Origin: Nageia nagi
Lineage: Eukaryota > Pinophyta
Reading direction: 5' to 3'
Length of the DNA: 64,000 nucleotides
Assembly (NCBI GenBank): GCA_050084985.1
Contig: JBITNC010000001.1
Location: 175,584,001-175,648,000 of the forward strand
In this document: in pieces, positions 11,896-24,565 of the stretch
Layout of the letters: each line of letters starts with the position of its first letter
Position numbering within the stretch: position 1 is the stretch's first letter
Position numbers and translations under genes: made by a program
Notes under the pieces: generated by a model
Told to the model about the DNA's origin: nothing
Seen by the model: the letters and a program-made list of their open reading frames with translations, nothing else
Database searches by the model: none

Positions 11896-12700
11896 CATAA
11901 TTGAGAATCACATTCTCACTTGTGAATTATAAATCATTTCATATGGGTTTATTTTTGGAAGGATTTATTCATTTCTTAAGTCTTATGCCTACATGAGAGC
12001 ATACCAATGGAGTATTAAATAAAATAAAATTATCATTTTTAATAAAAAAGAATATTATTTAGATAGAAAAACATAATTAAGAATCACATTCTCACTTTTT
12101 ATGTGATGATTCCATCACTTGCCTTGATATGTGAAGTGTACATCATTTCATCTAGGTTTATTTCTATAGAGACATTGTAATTTTCAAATTCATGTACCTA
12201 CATAGGAGCATATAAATGGAGTATAATATAAAATTAAAATTGTTAAATTGGATAAAAATAAGAGTTATTGAAAAATATCAACATAATTTAGAATCACATG
12301 CTTACTTGCTATGTAATAATTCAATCAATTGCCTTGATTTATGAAGTGTGCATCATTTCATCTAGGTTTATTTTTGGAGGGACATTTTCATTTTCAAAGT
12401 CCTATTACTACATGGGAGTATAAAAATGAGGTATAAAATAAAATCATATTATCATTTTTGACAAAAAGGAAGATTATTGAGAAAGATAAACATAATTGAG
12501 AATCAAATGTTCTCATGTTGTATGTTTTCATCACCTTCCTTGTCATGTGAAGTGTGTAACAATTCATTTATTTTTGTTTCTATATGGATTTGTTTATTTG
12601 ATAAATATTATGTATACATAGGAGCATTAAGCTATATTATCAAATAAAATGATATTATCATTTTTATTAAAAGCTAACATTATTAAGAAAGAGAAATATT
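11896..12700. repeat. About 200-bp tandem repeat, 4 copies
   Basis: The marker CATAATTGAGAATCACAT (with variants) recurs at 11,896, 12,072, 12,282 and 12,491, giving periods of 176, 210 and 209 bp. Shared inner words are TCATTTCATCTAGGTTTAT, ACATGGGAG and ATTATCATTTTTAATAAAA. The first unit has a deletion. No coding potential. Confidence 0.85.
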
Positions 12701-13669
12701 ATTACTCACCTGGAAAGTATGATAACCTTCATCAACATATGTGGTCCATCCATATTCTATGAAGGGAGGTTCTCTTATATCTTCATCTTCTTGATCTTCA
12801 AATTAATATTCAAAATTTTCAAAGGGTGTACCCTACATATGAAAAAGATAACTTCTACACTATATATGAAAAAACTATAAAAATCTAACTAGGAATGATC
12901 ATTACAATATAACTCAAGTGTAATAATATTTTAAAGCAATGGAGTACCTTTATATTTTCTTAAATCAAATGTTCTCTCTAGCATTTATTTTGATTTTCCT
13001 TAGTTGCATACTCATGTATTTCTTTTTCAATCTCTCACTTCACTTCCGTTGATAGTTTTATTTCATATTGTACATTTTCTTTAGTACATCAACTCCTTAC
13101 TGCTCTGTATTATTTAGCATGATATTATTTTTGAAGTACCTTAGCTTGATCTTATTTTTACCTCAAATAGTTTTCTCTATGATATTGGGAGGATTTAGAG
13201 GTGATTTAGTTCCTACCTCTTAACCTTTCCAATATTTCTATTAAACCATGTATTACTCTCTTATGCTTATTAATTACCAAATACCTCCAATGCTTGATAT
13301 GTAGGTATTTTTCATATTTATCATAATCACAAAAATATATTTAACTTCTCTCCTACCCTATTAGCATGCTATTATCCTTAAATACCATATACACATTGTT
13401 CATTATCCTTTAAAAAGTAAATGATATCAAACCATAATACATAAGTTGTATACTTACAAAATTCTAACATTCTTGCATAAAATAGAAAATGTAGAAATAC
13501 CAAATATTGCTAAGTTAAAGGTCACCACAAGGAGCTCAACCATAGATAGAAATAATTTAAGGTTTCCTTTTAATATGTATTGTTAAAATAGATCAATCCA
13601 TCAACAAAAAAGTGTCAATAAAATAGGCATTATAAATCTTGTTACCATTAACATAATATTCCATTATGT
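12701..13669. other. AT-rich sequence, nothing recognised
   Basis: No gene, repeat or element end that I can support. Confidence 0.5.
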
Positions 13670-13875
13670 AGATATGTTTTCATGGACTACAATGATTGGC
13701 TACAATAAGGATATTAGAGCTAGAAAGTCTCTTTCATTTAGAATAATTAGATATATTAAAATATTTCATGAAAAAAAGATTTGTAAAAGTCTCTTGAAAT
13801 CTCTTCAACTTGGAACAATTTCTCATTGCTCATGTTTGCAAAGAACAAAGATTCCCAGGTTTCTATTTCAATAGT
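13670..13875 (+). pseudogene. PPR motif shard
   Basis: The frame opens MFSWTTMIGYNKD, matching the start of an L- or S-type PPR motif (DVFSWTTMIxGYxK). The following residues no longer match. It lies 450 bp upstream of a better PPR tail and may be a scrambled part of the same gene. Confidence 0.6.
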
Positions 13876-14327
13876 TAATAGTGAGTAGTATTTTGATTGA
13901 ATCCCTTTTGATTTCAATAACTAATATCAAAATTTTCATATTTAACTTGTTTGAAATCTAAAATAATATTGTGATAAGATGATATAATATGTAGGATTGA
14001 GCCCGAATTTGTGTAGATTATTGATACAACAATATATATGTATAGACAAATATTTTAGCTACATTGGGGTAAGTGTACAAATTTTGGATACATTTGGATA
14101 TATGTATAGATGTATAATATCAAAATTACCATTTTTTATGATATTGTCAACTACACCTATCAAGATTTAAAGTTTTATGTAATTTAAAAACTAGTTATGA
14201 TATTGATTATAGAGTTGTAATAATATCAAATTTGTTATGATATTATTCATGATTATTTTATACTTCCAAAATATACAAAATGCATTATTTTTTATTATCA
14301 CTTAAGCTCTTTGATTTGATATAGCTC

Positions 14328-14509
14328 TTGGGAATCAACCCTACCAATATGACATTTTCATGTGTTGTACTTCCATATAGCCATGCAATTCTTGTTGACT
14401 TATATTGCATTATTCATAGGATGAATCATTATACATGCATTGTTAACCTTTGTTTTTGTCTATACTATCTTGAAGAAGCTTCAAATTTCATTATATTATG
14501 TTACATTAT
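14328..14509 (+). pseudogene. PPR S/E-motif fragment (start of a DYW-class PPR tail)
   Basis: The frame has GINPTNMTFSCVV, then SHAILVD, then MNHYTCIVNL and YLEEASNFI. These follow, in order, the last repeats of DYW-class PPR proteins (PNxxTFxxVLSACSHAGLVDEG ... MxHYxCMVDLLGRAGxLxEAxxFI). Such proteins bind organelle RNA and help C-to-U editing. It then jumps straight to the DYW tail, so the E2/E+ region and most of the DYW deaminase domain are deleted. Confidence 0.8.
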
Positions 14510-16771
14510 GAAGAACATTTGAGTATGTGGTGATTTCCATCCTACAACCAATTTTATCTCCAAGATTGTTGCAAGGGATATTATTATGAAGGATGTAAAT
14601 GGATTCTATCATTTCAAAAATGTAGAATGTTCTTGTAGAGATTATTAGTGATGCAAACATGCCTATCATTCCATATCTTTTGAAATATAAATACACTCTT
14701 AATATCTAAAAAATATGAAGATTCTTTGAGTATTGTGATACTATATTTTAAAAATGATCTCCTAATATATAAAACTATGAACAACTCCACTTATGTGACA
14801 TACAACATGCTTAATATTCCATATATTATGAAGAACCTTTGATTATACAATGATCTCTATATTGCAACCAAGTTTAGCTTTAATATTGTTACAAGGGATA
14901 TTTTTGTGAAGGATGTAAATGGATTTTATCATTTCAAACATGAAGAATATTCTTATTGATATTATTGATGATGCAAACATGCCTATTATTCCATCTATTT
15001 TGAAATATAAATGCACTATTAATATGCAAAAATATGAATAACCTTTGAGTATTGTGACACTATCATTTAAGAATTAATGCATTGTTAATATGTAAAAATA
15101 TAAACAACTCTACTTTTGTGATAAAGAACATATCTATTATTCTATATTCTATTGTGAAGTACCTTTGAGTATATAGTGATTGCAATACTGTAACCAAATT
15201 TATCTCTAAGATTGTTATAAGGGACATTGTTTTGAAGAATGCAAATGATTTTTATCATTTCAAACATGTAGAATGTTCTTGTGGAGATTATTGGTGATGC
15301 CAACATGCCTATTATTCCATCTATTTTGAAATGTAGATGCACTACTAATATATAAAATATGAACAACTCCATAGATGTAACACAAAACATGCCTATTATT
15401 TTATCTATTATGAAGAACCTTTGAGTATACAATGATTGCCATATTGTGACCATGTTTATCTCTAACATTATTCTAAAGGATATTTTTGTGAAGGATGCAA
15501 ATGAAAATTCTATAATTTCAAACATGTAGAATGTTCTTATAGAGATTATTGGTGATGCAAATACTATGTTAATATGCCTATTATTCCATCTATTTTGAAA
15601 TAGAAATGCACTATTAATATATCAAAATATGAAAAACCTTTTAATATTATGATGCTATTGTTTAAAATTGCACTATTAATATGTAAAAATATGAATAGCT
15701 CCACTTATGTCATACACAATATGCTTACTATTCCATCTATTATGAAGAACCTTTGAGTATACAATGATTTCTATACTACAACCAAGTTTATCTTTGAGAT
15801 TGTTGCAAGGGACATTATTGTGAAGGGTGAAAATGGATTTTGTAATTTAAAGCATGCAAAATGTTCTCATTGAGATTATTGATGATGTAAATATGCCTAT
15901 TATTCCATCCATTTTGAAATGTAAATGCATTATTAATATGTCAAAATCTGAAGAACCTTTGAATATTATGACACTGTTGTTTAAAAATTCACTATTATAT
16001 ATAAAAATATCAACAACTCCACTTATGTCAAACACAACATGCCTATTATTCAATATATTATGAAGAACCTTTGAGTATGCAATGATTGCCATTCTATAAC
16101 CAAGTTCATCTCCAATATTGTTGCAAGGGATATTGTTGCAATGAATTCCATCATTTCAAACATGTAGTATGGACTTGTGGAGATTATTGGTAATGTAAAT
16201 ATGCATATTATTATATATATTTTAAAATGCAAATGCACAAATAACATGTAAAAATATGAACAACTTCACTTATGCAACACACAACATGCCTATTATTCCA
16301 TCTATTATGAAGAACCTCTAAGCATGTGGTGACTGCCAAACTACAACCAAGTTTGTCTCCAAGATTGTTGCAAGGGAGATTTTTGTGAAGTACATAAATG
16401 GATTTCATCATTTCAAACATGCAGCATATTCTTATGGAGATGATTAGTGATGCAAACATGTCTATTATTCCATCTATTTGAAAATGTAAATACATTATTA
16501 ATATATAAAAATCTTAAGAACCTTTGAGTATTATGATACTATTGTTTAAAATGCACCATTAATATGTAAAAATATGAACAACTATAATTATGTGATACAC
16601 AATATGCATGTTATTCCATCTATTGTAAAGAGCCTTTGGGTATGCAGTGTTTTCGATATTGCAACTAAGTTTATCTCCAAGATTGTTACAAGGCACACTA
16701 TTATAAAGAATGAAAATAAATTCCATCATTTAAAATATGCTAAATGTTCTTGTGGAAATTATTGGTGATGG
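14510..16771 (+). repeat. Tandem array of a PPR DYW-domain 3' end, 8 copies
   Basis: Each unit carries the last 45 or so codons of a DYW domain: KNLxVCGDCH, TKFISKIVAR(D/E)I, FHHFK and C-S-C-G-D-Y-W with a stop, followed by an AT-rich tail of about 175 bp. Copies begin at 14,510, 14,830, 15,156, 15,412, 15,744, 16,062, 16,309 and 16,628, so spacings are 320, 326, 256, 332, 318, 247 and 319 bp. The two short units lack about 70 bp of the tail. Copies 3 and 4 end in an intact D-Y-W-stop. Copies 1, 2, 5 and 7 have lost the Trp. The HxE zinc site at the start of the deaminase domain is absent from every unit, so none could be catalytic. The unit behaves like a satellite seeded from a coding 3' end. 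Confidence 0.88.
16628..16771 (+). pseudogene. Best-preserved DYW tail (array copy 8)
   Basis: This copy has an unbroken frame to its stop. It reads KSLWVC, ATKFISKIVTRHTIIKNENK, FHHLKYAKCSCGNYW. The first DYW-tail residue is changed (N for D), and the CGDCH motif is reduced to CSVFD, so a zinc-binding pair is lost. It is too short to be a protein in its own right. Confidence 0.8.
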
Positions 16772-16929
16772 AAACATGCCTAATATTCTATTTATTTTAT
16801 AATGCAAATGCTTTCATAATATATAAAAATATGAAACCCTGATATCCACAACATTTGATTAATGCACCTTTGCTGGGATGTTTCTAGAATTATCGAACTA
16901 CTTTGTGAATAACCTTTAAGTAAATCTTA

Positions 16930-17160
16930 TTGCATTCTTCTTATGATGAATCATTATACATGCATTGTTGACCTTATTGGTCATGTAGGATATCTTGAGA
17001 AAGCAAATCATACTTTTCTTGTGGGAGCAAATCGCATCCAAATACATAGGAAATTTACATAGAGTTAGAGAGATTGTCTTGGGTGATAAAACTCTAGTTT
17101 CTTTGCCACTAGAGTGAGAAAAATAGCAATTGATTTTGGGTTGTTAAACACATCCACAAG
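16930..17160 (+). pseudogene. PPR E-motif joined to N-terminal half of a DYW domain
   Basis: MNHYTCIVDLIGHVGYLEKA (last PPR/E motif) is followed directly by HTFLVGANR, then after several stops by EKIAIDFGLLNTS. The last two match the DYW domain's V(H)xFLVGDRSHPQ and HSEKLAIAFGLLNT. The part in between is shortened. The Glu of the HSEK catalytic motif survives but its His is replaced by a stop context. Together with the array this suggests one PPR gene broken and shuffled. Confidence 0.75.
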
Positions 17161-17234
17161 TTACAACAAAATGGGTTTCATCGAATATTGTATACATGTA
17201 TGCGAAATATCGAAGAATACACAAGGCTTGGGAA

Positions 17235-17335
17235 TTATTTGAGAATATGCATAATGCAAACATGTTTTCATGGATTGCAATGATCACAAGATATGTAAAT
17301 AAGGGTTTATCATTGAATGTTGTGGTTATGAAATC
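17235..17335 (+). pseudogene. PPR motif shard
   Basis: MHNANMFSWIAMITRYVNKG followed by LSLNVVVM matches a complete PPR motif (xxDVFSWxAMIxGYVxNGxxxEAxxLFxxM). A stop follows. In a normal gene this motif lies upstream of the DYW domain; here it lies downstream, so order is scrambled. Confidence 0.75.
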
Positions 17336-17446
17336 ATAGTTAGGATTTTTCAAAAAGCAAATAGAGTTTATGGAAAATGTTATATGGTTGCAAACATACC
17401 AATTATGGAGTTGAATTCTTGCTACTGTGTGACCACTGCTGCTCAT

Positions 17447-20400
17447 CCGACTCTACAATAATTTCTCCAACCAACAATGAATAATGAAAATGCACAATGA
17501 AAAATAATGTCTTTGAAATAATGAGTCGGTGACCCCATGATAGCTTACCATTAAATGCAAGGTAACATGACATCCTTAAAATACATGATAGAGGATAACA
17601 CATTCTATTTATCCTTCATACACAATATATTTATCCCTAAGTAGGTGGAGATTTTTAATTGATGGTAAATGTTTTAAGTTTAAAAGGAGAAAAATATATT
17701 AATTTTGTAAGGGAGATAAATACATTATTTTTTTATATCTTAAATAAACATGTTATATTTATATAAAAATAAATTCAATTCATTTATGGATGGATTACAC
17801 ATTATACATATTCAAAAATAAACATAATATAATAAACACAATGTCATTATTGAATGGATAAACATAATACTTATATTTGATCTAAAAGTAACACATTTAT
17901 TTTCTACTAAATATAATATAATATATTTATATAAGCATGTGCCATGCCCATGCATACATACCCTTCATACGATTCTAAGTGAGAAAGTGGGAACCATCAA
18001 AACTTGCAAAATAAGGTTGTTTAAGGGAAATGGCTATTCGATGATGACTAAATTCGGAAAGCCTTTCTCCAGTAGTTCTCCTTGTTTAGGAGGGCTGGAT
18101 AGCCTTCGCCATACCGTTACTGTGCTGTGCTGTTAGATCCAGAATAGTACAAAAGCCTTTAATAGGAAGGCGTGTTTTGAAATTTTGAATTGTACTGTCT
18201 GCATGATCTGAATTGTAATATTCCTTCTCCTGCTCCTTTATAAATGTTACAACGGATATGGTTATCCAAAGTGACTGATATTTCCAAAGTGTTTCACATG
18301 GCAACAAAAATAGACGTGTGTCCCCCAAACGAGGTGCGGATTTGGAATAAAATCAGCAATGAATATTATATAGAGAATGCATCCAACCCAAAAGATTGGA
18401 TCTCAGATCCTATATAGATACCACTCTTACGATTTAGTACGAGAATGTATCTCCTACATTGCCTTGTTAAGATCTCAACACTTGTGTACGCAACGATCAT
18501 AAGCCTATCCTTTTGAATATAATTTGACAATTATCTCCAACATGTAGTTGCGTGCGTCTGCTACAATTTTCTTGCATTCTCCCAATCAAGCGATGCAGAC
18601 ACTTCCATCTTTTTCCTCCTAACGTTACAAAGTCCAATAACGTTTTAAGTACATTTGACCAAATTACCAATGTGGTAGACAAGTCATAATTAGAGTCGGA
18701 TCGATTTCTCCACTTCCTCCTCCCTACCAATGGTAGAAGGTATTCAAATCTCCCAAAGATTTATCGTATGGATTTTGTAAGTTGACTTGATCATTCTAAG
18801 TCTTAAGAGTTTAGAATTTTATATATATATAAAAAAAAATTGAAAGTACATCTAAAAACACTTAAACATGTGCCACGCAGCTTTTATGAGAGAGGGATAC
18901 GCAGAGGATGTTCAGTGGTTATCCTTGTGGGCATTAGTGGTCACTTCTCTTGCAAATTCTGGCATGCAATGAGAACACCACATCGTGTCAAATAACTTGA
19001 AACTTTTGTCACTTTCACAACTTCCATGAGATTCTATGTTTTTTATAAAAACAATGATTCTATGTGCACATCTGGTTGTGGTTATAAACTTCTTGTGTAC
19101 TTCCTGCGAGGTGTAGATCCAAATTGCAACTAGCACAAGGTTTAATTAGTCAAGATAGCAATGATGATTGATAACAAAAGAGTATGTATATATGCATAAA
19201 AATCTTCAAAAATTGATCAAAAGGGATAACGAAATGACTTTATATGCTTGGGATATTTTGGGATGGACAATCGGAAGAGTGGTGGTGCTTTGTAAAATGT
19301 GAGGATTTTTTTAATATTTTTTTTTAAACATTTTAATTTTAAAATACAGTTGAATTTATTTTTTAAATATTAGGATAAAGATAATATGTGGTAAGGTTCT
19401 TTCTACGTTACATGAAGATGGATGGAATGCTCATATGATACAAAATGTTATTTCAATAACATATTGTTCAAGTTATTTTTTTATTTGATTCAATAATTAA
19501 TGATGAATATACAATATATAATATGCTTACAAACTATTTAAAACATAGCATGTAAATAAATAAAATTTATGTTGAATATATTTAAAATAATGACATTCAA
19601 ATTTCAATAGTATATAATGAAAAAATGCTGATAGAAATTTTCAACTATGCTAAAGATATATTTTTTCTACAAGTTTCTTTCAAAATTTACATGCTTGTTA
19701 AAAGAGCTGGATTCCTCTTGAAGTTATTTTTATATTAAAAAAATAATTAATTTGAAAATATCACTTGTAGATATGACCAAAATCTAAGTTGATTATGTAT
19801 GATTTTCTAAAATTACATAAAATATGAGTTTTAAGCATGCAAATGAAGGGCATTTTAGAAGGTAAGAATGTTTTGAACTAGAATGCCCCAACATTTCAAA
19901 CATAACAAGGAAATACCAATAGATGATGCTAAAAATAAATATTTTACACATAATAGGAAAACACCTAGAGATCATGTTGAATAAATATTTCAAACATAGA
20001 CGAAAAATACCAAGAAATCATGCCAAATAACTATTCATAGAAGGAAATATGTCTAAGTTGAAAAATATGGAAAAGAAAAGGAAAGAGATAAGATTGCTTT
20101 TAAGCACTTAGAATCCCCCATCCCTTAGATTAAGCAGACATAAAGGGGCATATGCTAAATCTTAGAATAATAAAGTAGTGAAAGAGTATAATTTTTTAAC
20201 TTTTACACCTTCAATCCTTTTACCATATACCTATGAGTTTACACATTTTGTGAATAAATTAAATTCCTTCTATTTAGGTAGAGATATGTAAGGGTACACT
20301 TGCACCTACTACTAAACACAAATACTAGATCATGATTTCTTAATCAAACCCTTCATAATTGATGAGTATAAATATGAAACAAAATGTCAAAGTTAAAATT

Positions 20401-20965
20401 ATCCAAAACTTAAAATATATGGGCATGTGTTGACCTTGCTGCGACCTATGTCTCATGTTCCATTCCCAATACATGACATACATTCTATGTAATAGAATAC
20501 TACAAGATGTCCATCCCATAGATTAGTTGATCTCTAGTGGACTTTAATATAATTTACCTTTACCTTTACATGATAAAGTAAAGTACATATGATAGATGAA
20601 AGCCATATGAATTGGACCTTGGTAAACTGGTCCTATATACTAATTGATATTAGAGATTCTAAAATCTTAAAACATCTAAAATATAGATTAAAAGTAATAC
20701 AATAAAATTAAATAATTATAAATATTTGAAAATCCTAAAATACAACATATGACATGACATGAATGAGGTATCTATCTAAAACTTAGAACAATAAGGATGT
20801 ATTCATACCTCCCTCCAAAAAATAATGTAAAATATAACTATAGTGAAAAATACTACTATATTAAAAAAATATAACTACTTATATCATTAACAAATGAAAA
20901 CTAATAGGAGTGATAAATGGTCATCAAAATACTTGAGAAGAGTTGCTCCAAAAATATATGACTAA
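17447..20965. other. Unassigned sequence; a less AT-rich patch at 17.9-19.1 kb
   Basis: Most of it is AT-rich with no features. Between about 17,930 and 19,140 the composition is more balanced, and minus-strand frames of 74-80 codons occur at 18,086-18,328, 18,497-18,730 and 18,912-19,136. None matches a family I know, so I do not call genes. The patch could be degraded former genic sequence. Confidence 0.4.
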
Positions 20966-21532
20966 TGAGAGTTATAAAAAGATCAAAAAGCCCATATCCA
21001 TTTAATGGAGCAAAGATAAAATAAAATAGGATACAAATATTGAATAATGGAAACTTTAAAATAACAATAATGAAGTTCACAAATACATCAACAATCCTAA
21101 TACAAGTATTAAGATTAAAAAGCTCTCATTCACAACTTAAAATAAGAAAACTATCTCACTACAAGCAACTACACACACAACTTAATTTGACTATTGTACA
21201 ATCCTTAGGAAGAAAAACTAATTGTAGTTATAATATACAAGATGAGTTAGGTATCCATTACAACAAGAATATGCTTAAAATTGATAACAAATCGTTAAAA
21301 AATATCAATACATAAAACCAAAAATATTCATAAATAAATCTTTTGATGAAACACAATGATGTTTAGGAAGCTTCTTAGAAATGTCATAATATTTCAGAAA
21401 TGCTTAGGCGATTATAAAATGTGGTATCATTTATAGTCAAAATGCATAAGGGTGATACGTTTGGTCAAAAAAATAAAAAAATATGACATGTTGAGGTTGT
21501 ATATTCAAATCAAATATGTTCAATTCTCAACA
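20966..21532 (-). repeat. 3' LTR of the split copia element
   Basis: 567 bp, TG...CA ends (plus-strand left end TGAGAGTT, right end TCTCAACA). The minus-strand start TGTTGAGAATT abuts a short purine tract. It is homologous along its length to 48,993-49,556. Confidence 0.85.
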
Positions 21533-21544
21533 TTTACCCCTTGA

Positions 21545-22877
21545 TGCTAAGAGGGCTCACAAATGAGTCTCTTAGCATAAAATAATGAGCCTTTGCAACA
21601 CCATTTGTGAATACATTCATCAACTTCTCTACAATTTTAAAATATTGAAGATCAATTTGTTTCTTCTTCATCATGTCACAAATGAAATGATTCTTTAATT
21701 CAAAGTGTTTTTACCTATTATGGTAGATTGGATTATGTACCAAGTGAATGGCACTTTCTTTATCACAAAATATAATAATTGGTCTATGTTGTTTCTCACC
21801 AATCTTCTCCAAAATCTTCTTGAGCCACAATGCTTGTTCTTTTGGTACAATAAGGGCAATATACTCAACTTTCTAAGAAGAAAGTGGTCATTTCTTCTTT
21901 GAGCTCCAAGTGGTCATCCCTGTAACAAGTGAGAAATAATTTCTTGAAGTGGAATTTCTATCATCCAAATTGTTGTCCTAATCAAAAATCATTGTACCCA
22001 AACAATCCCATCTTCCCCACATGAGAGTAATGGATTTCAAAGTCAATGGTGCCTCTAACATATCTTAAAATTCACTAACAACCCTCAAATATAACATATA
22101 AGGATCACTCATATATCTAGACATAAATGAGATAAAATAGGCAATATAATGAGGCCTAGTGTTTGTAATAAACATTAAACTCCCAACTATACTCCTATAC
22201 TCTATCATATTTTATATATTAACCCTATCAATATTACATAATAATTCACCATGATATACAAGATTAGAAATGGGGTTGGAATGGTCTATTTCATACTTAT
22301 TAAACATGTCCTTTGTATACTTACTTTGAGAAATGAAAATGTGACCTTGGATTTGGTGGATCTCCTTGCCAATATCATTCTTAAACTAATAATTCAACAT
22401 CGAATTACTTTCCAAACAAATTAAATCATCTATTTATAATAACATAAGAAATATATGATTACTTTCTTTCTTGAAGTAGATTAATGGCTCACTTTTTCTC
22501 CTCAAGAAGAAAAACTTTTGAAAGTATCCATCTATTCTAATGTACCAAGCTCTTGGAGCTTGCTTGAGGTCATATAATACCTTCTTCAACCTATACAATT
22601 GATGTTCCTTTCCTTGCACTTCAAATCCTTTGGATTATCATATATACACCTCTTCATCCAAATACCATTTAAGAATGCACTTTTAACATCCATGTGATAT
22701 ACATTCCAATGCTTTTTGGGTAAGTAATGATATAACCATCCTCAGTAATTTTACCTTGAAACCAATGCAAAGATCACTTCGTAATCAACTCCATATTTTT
22801 GAGTGAACTCCTTAGTAACCAATCTTTCCTTGTACCTCTCTATACTCCCATCAATGGTGTAGTTTGTTTTGTATACC
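21545..22877 (-). pseudogene. Copia RT (C-terminal part) and RNase H relic
   Basis: On the minus strand the RT opens WVYKTNYTIDG and runs through ERLVTKEFTQKYGVDY, the DVKSAFLNG region near 22,690, and LYRLKKVLYDLKQAPRAWY at 22,540-22,610. The catalytic YVDD near 22,430 is damaged to stop-I-D-D. RNase H follows with EYIAL near 21,850 and HFELKNHFI near 21,690. It begins exactly at the CACTA insertion point. Confidence 0.85.
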
Positions 22878-22907
22878 CACTAGAATGAAAAAGGGCTTTA
22901 GGGGCGG
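22878..22907 (+). repeat. CACTA left terminal inverted repeat
   Basis: Starts with the diagnostic CACTA pentanucleotide and continues GAAAAAGGGCTTTAGGGGCGG. Subterminal GGGGTGG-type words follow at about 22,955-23,015. Confidence 0.85.
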
Positions 22908-23318
22908 CTAATTTGAGGTGATTTCTATAGGGCAATTTTAAACCATCCCTTTTTAAATTTTAGTGATGGTTTTAGTGGGTCAATTTTTATTTGCCCCAAA
23001 ATTATATCTGGGGTGGTGAAAAATCACATACTAGTGAAAATGAGAAAAAAAAATAAAAAAAATGTGTATGAAGGGAGCTTAGGCAAGTTACTTGGAATGT
23101 TTTCATCATTTTGAGTTTTTTTGAGTTGAGGGGTTGGAGGAGAGAGGATAGTTTGTTGTAGTGGCAATACGAGAGAGAAGAGGGGAGATCAGACATGGTG
23201 AGACTAGATGAGTGGAGATGTTATCTAGGAGGTGCAAGTAGGTATTTCAGTCTATGACCTTGCATATATATATTTTTATGCTTTGTATTTTTATGCATTC
23301 TTTGAAAAACCCATAAAT

Positions 23319-23400
23319 CTTGCAATCATTGTATACCATGAAATTGTGTTTGCATCATGCACTCCTAAAATTCATGGTTTATGGGTATGTTTTGGGAGTA
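23319..23400 (-). pseudogene. PPR motif shard in the CACTA
   Basis: The minus strand reads HDANTISWYTMIARFMGFSK, a nearly perfect start of a PPR motif. It sits directly beside the 111-bp E1 array, as a PPR motif would sit upstream of E1 in a real gene, but order and spacing are not those of a gene. Confidence 0.75.
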
Positions 23401-24081
23401 AAGTTCAAATATTCTTCAAGATAGCCTACATGAACCACACCATTCTATTTACAAGTACCAAGTAGACACATGCACACACCTAATTCAAGGTTTGTGGGTA
23501 TTTTGGCAATGAAGTTCTAAGCTCCCTTAATATAGCTTACACCAACCATAATATTCAATTTACAAGTACCAAGTAGACACATACACACACCCAATTTAAG
23601 GTTTATGGGTAATTTGGTAGTGAAGTTCTAAGCTCCTTCAATATAGCCTACACAAACCATAACATTCAATTTAAAAGTACCACTAGACACGTACACACAT
23701 CCAATTCAACATTTATGGGTAATTTGGTAGTGAAGTTCTAAGCTCCTTCAATATAGCCTACACAAACCATAGCATTCAATTTAAAAGTACCAACTAGACA
23801 CATACACACATCAAATTCTAGTTTTATGGGTAATTTGGTAGTGAAGTTCAAATCCCCCTCAATATAGCCTACATGAACTATAACATTCAATTTACATACA
23901 CCAAGTACACACATGCATACACCCATTTCAAGGTTTATTGGTATTTTAGTAGTAAAGTGTGAAGCTCCCTCAATATAGCCTACAAGAACCATAACATTCA
24001 ATTTACATATACCAAGTAAACATATGCACACATCCATTTTAGGTTTATAGGTATTTTCATAGTGAAGTCCAAAGCTCCCTC
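23401..24081 (-). repeat. 111-bp tandem array derived from the PPR E1 motif (left part)
   Basis: Units start at 23,401, 23,512, 23,623, 23,733, 23,844, 23,955 and 24,065, with periods of 110-111 bp, which is 37 codons. On the minus strand several units stay open across their junctions for 99 codons (23,738-24,037). Each unit encodes a version of F-T-T-K-x-P-I-x-L-E, then CMCLLGVCKLN, then VGYIEGA. This matches the end of the last PPR motif plus E1 (FIxKMPIxPDAxVWxCLLGACRIHxN). The key Trp is Cys in these units but remains Trp in a lone plus-strand copy at 38,057. The array is interrupted by the LTR element at 24,087 and resumes at 30,667. Confidence 0.85.
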
Positions 24082-24086
24082 AATAT

Positions 24087-24565
24087 TGAAAGAATTGAAC
24101 TATAATAAGAACAATCCTAAACTACCAAGATCACATGAAAGCTCTCAAATTACATCTAACGAATATACAAAGTAATCTCACAACACAAGATGTAAAGTGG
24201 TTCCTCCAACTAGGAGTACATTCACTAACTAGATTGTTACTTCTCTCACAAATACAACTCTCTTACAATCCTCCTAATCTCAACTCCTACACTTCCATCC
24301 TATAGCATAACCTTACTCCATAATTGGTGGTTAAATACAAAGAGGGAGCCTTCCATTTATAGGCCAAAATCCCTCTTTGGATTACCTAATCATGACATGC
24401 ACATCCTTTGACTCAAGGGGAATGAACATGACTTGGAGTGTAGGACAAGTTACATTATTATATTCACTAAAATACTTAAGATATCAAATGATACCCTTAA
24501 GTATTAGTGAAGTTACATAGAAGATTTAATACAACCTTTACAATAATGCATTATACATTCCAACA
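24087..24565 (-). repeat. 3' LTR of the nested LTR element
   Basis: 479 bp with TG...CA ends. Next to it at 24,566 is CTCCCCCTTAATGCAAT, the polypurine tract read on the minus strand. Confidence 0.9.

Noticed and set aside
18086-19136. Host gene in three minus-strand frames
   Set aside because: Frames are short, not linked by plausible splice sites that I could see, and match no family.
20966-22877. Independent truncated copia unrelated to the one at 46.7-49.6 kb
   Set aside because: Both halves stop at the same RT codon and join in frame when the CACTA is removed, so one split element is the simpler reading.
23738-24037. 99-codon frame as a genuine small repeat protein
   Set aside because: It is three units of the 111-bp array and has no start context or flanking gene structure; described as a repeat instead.
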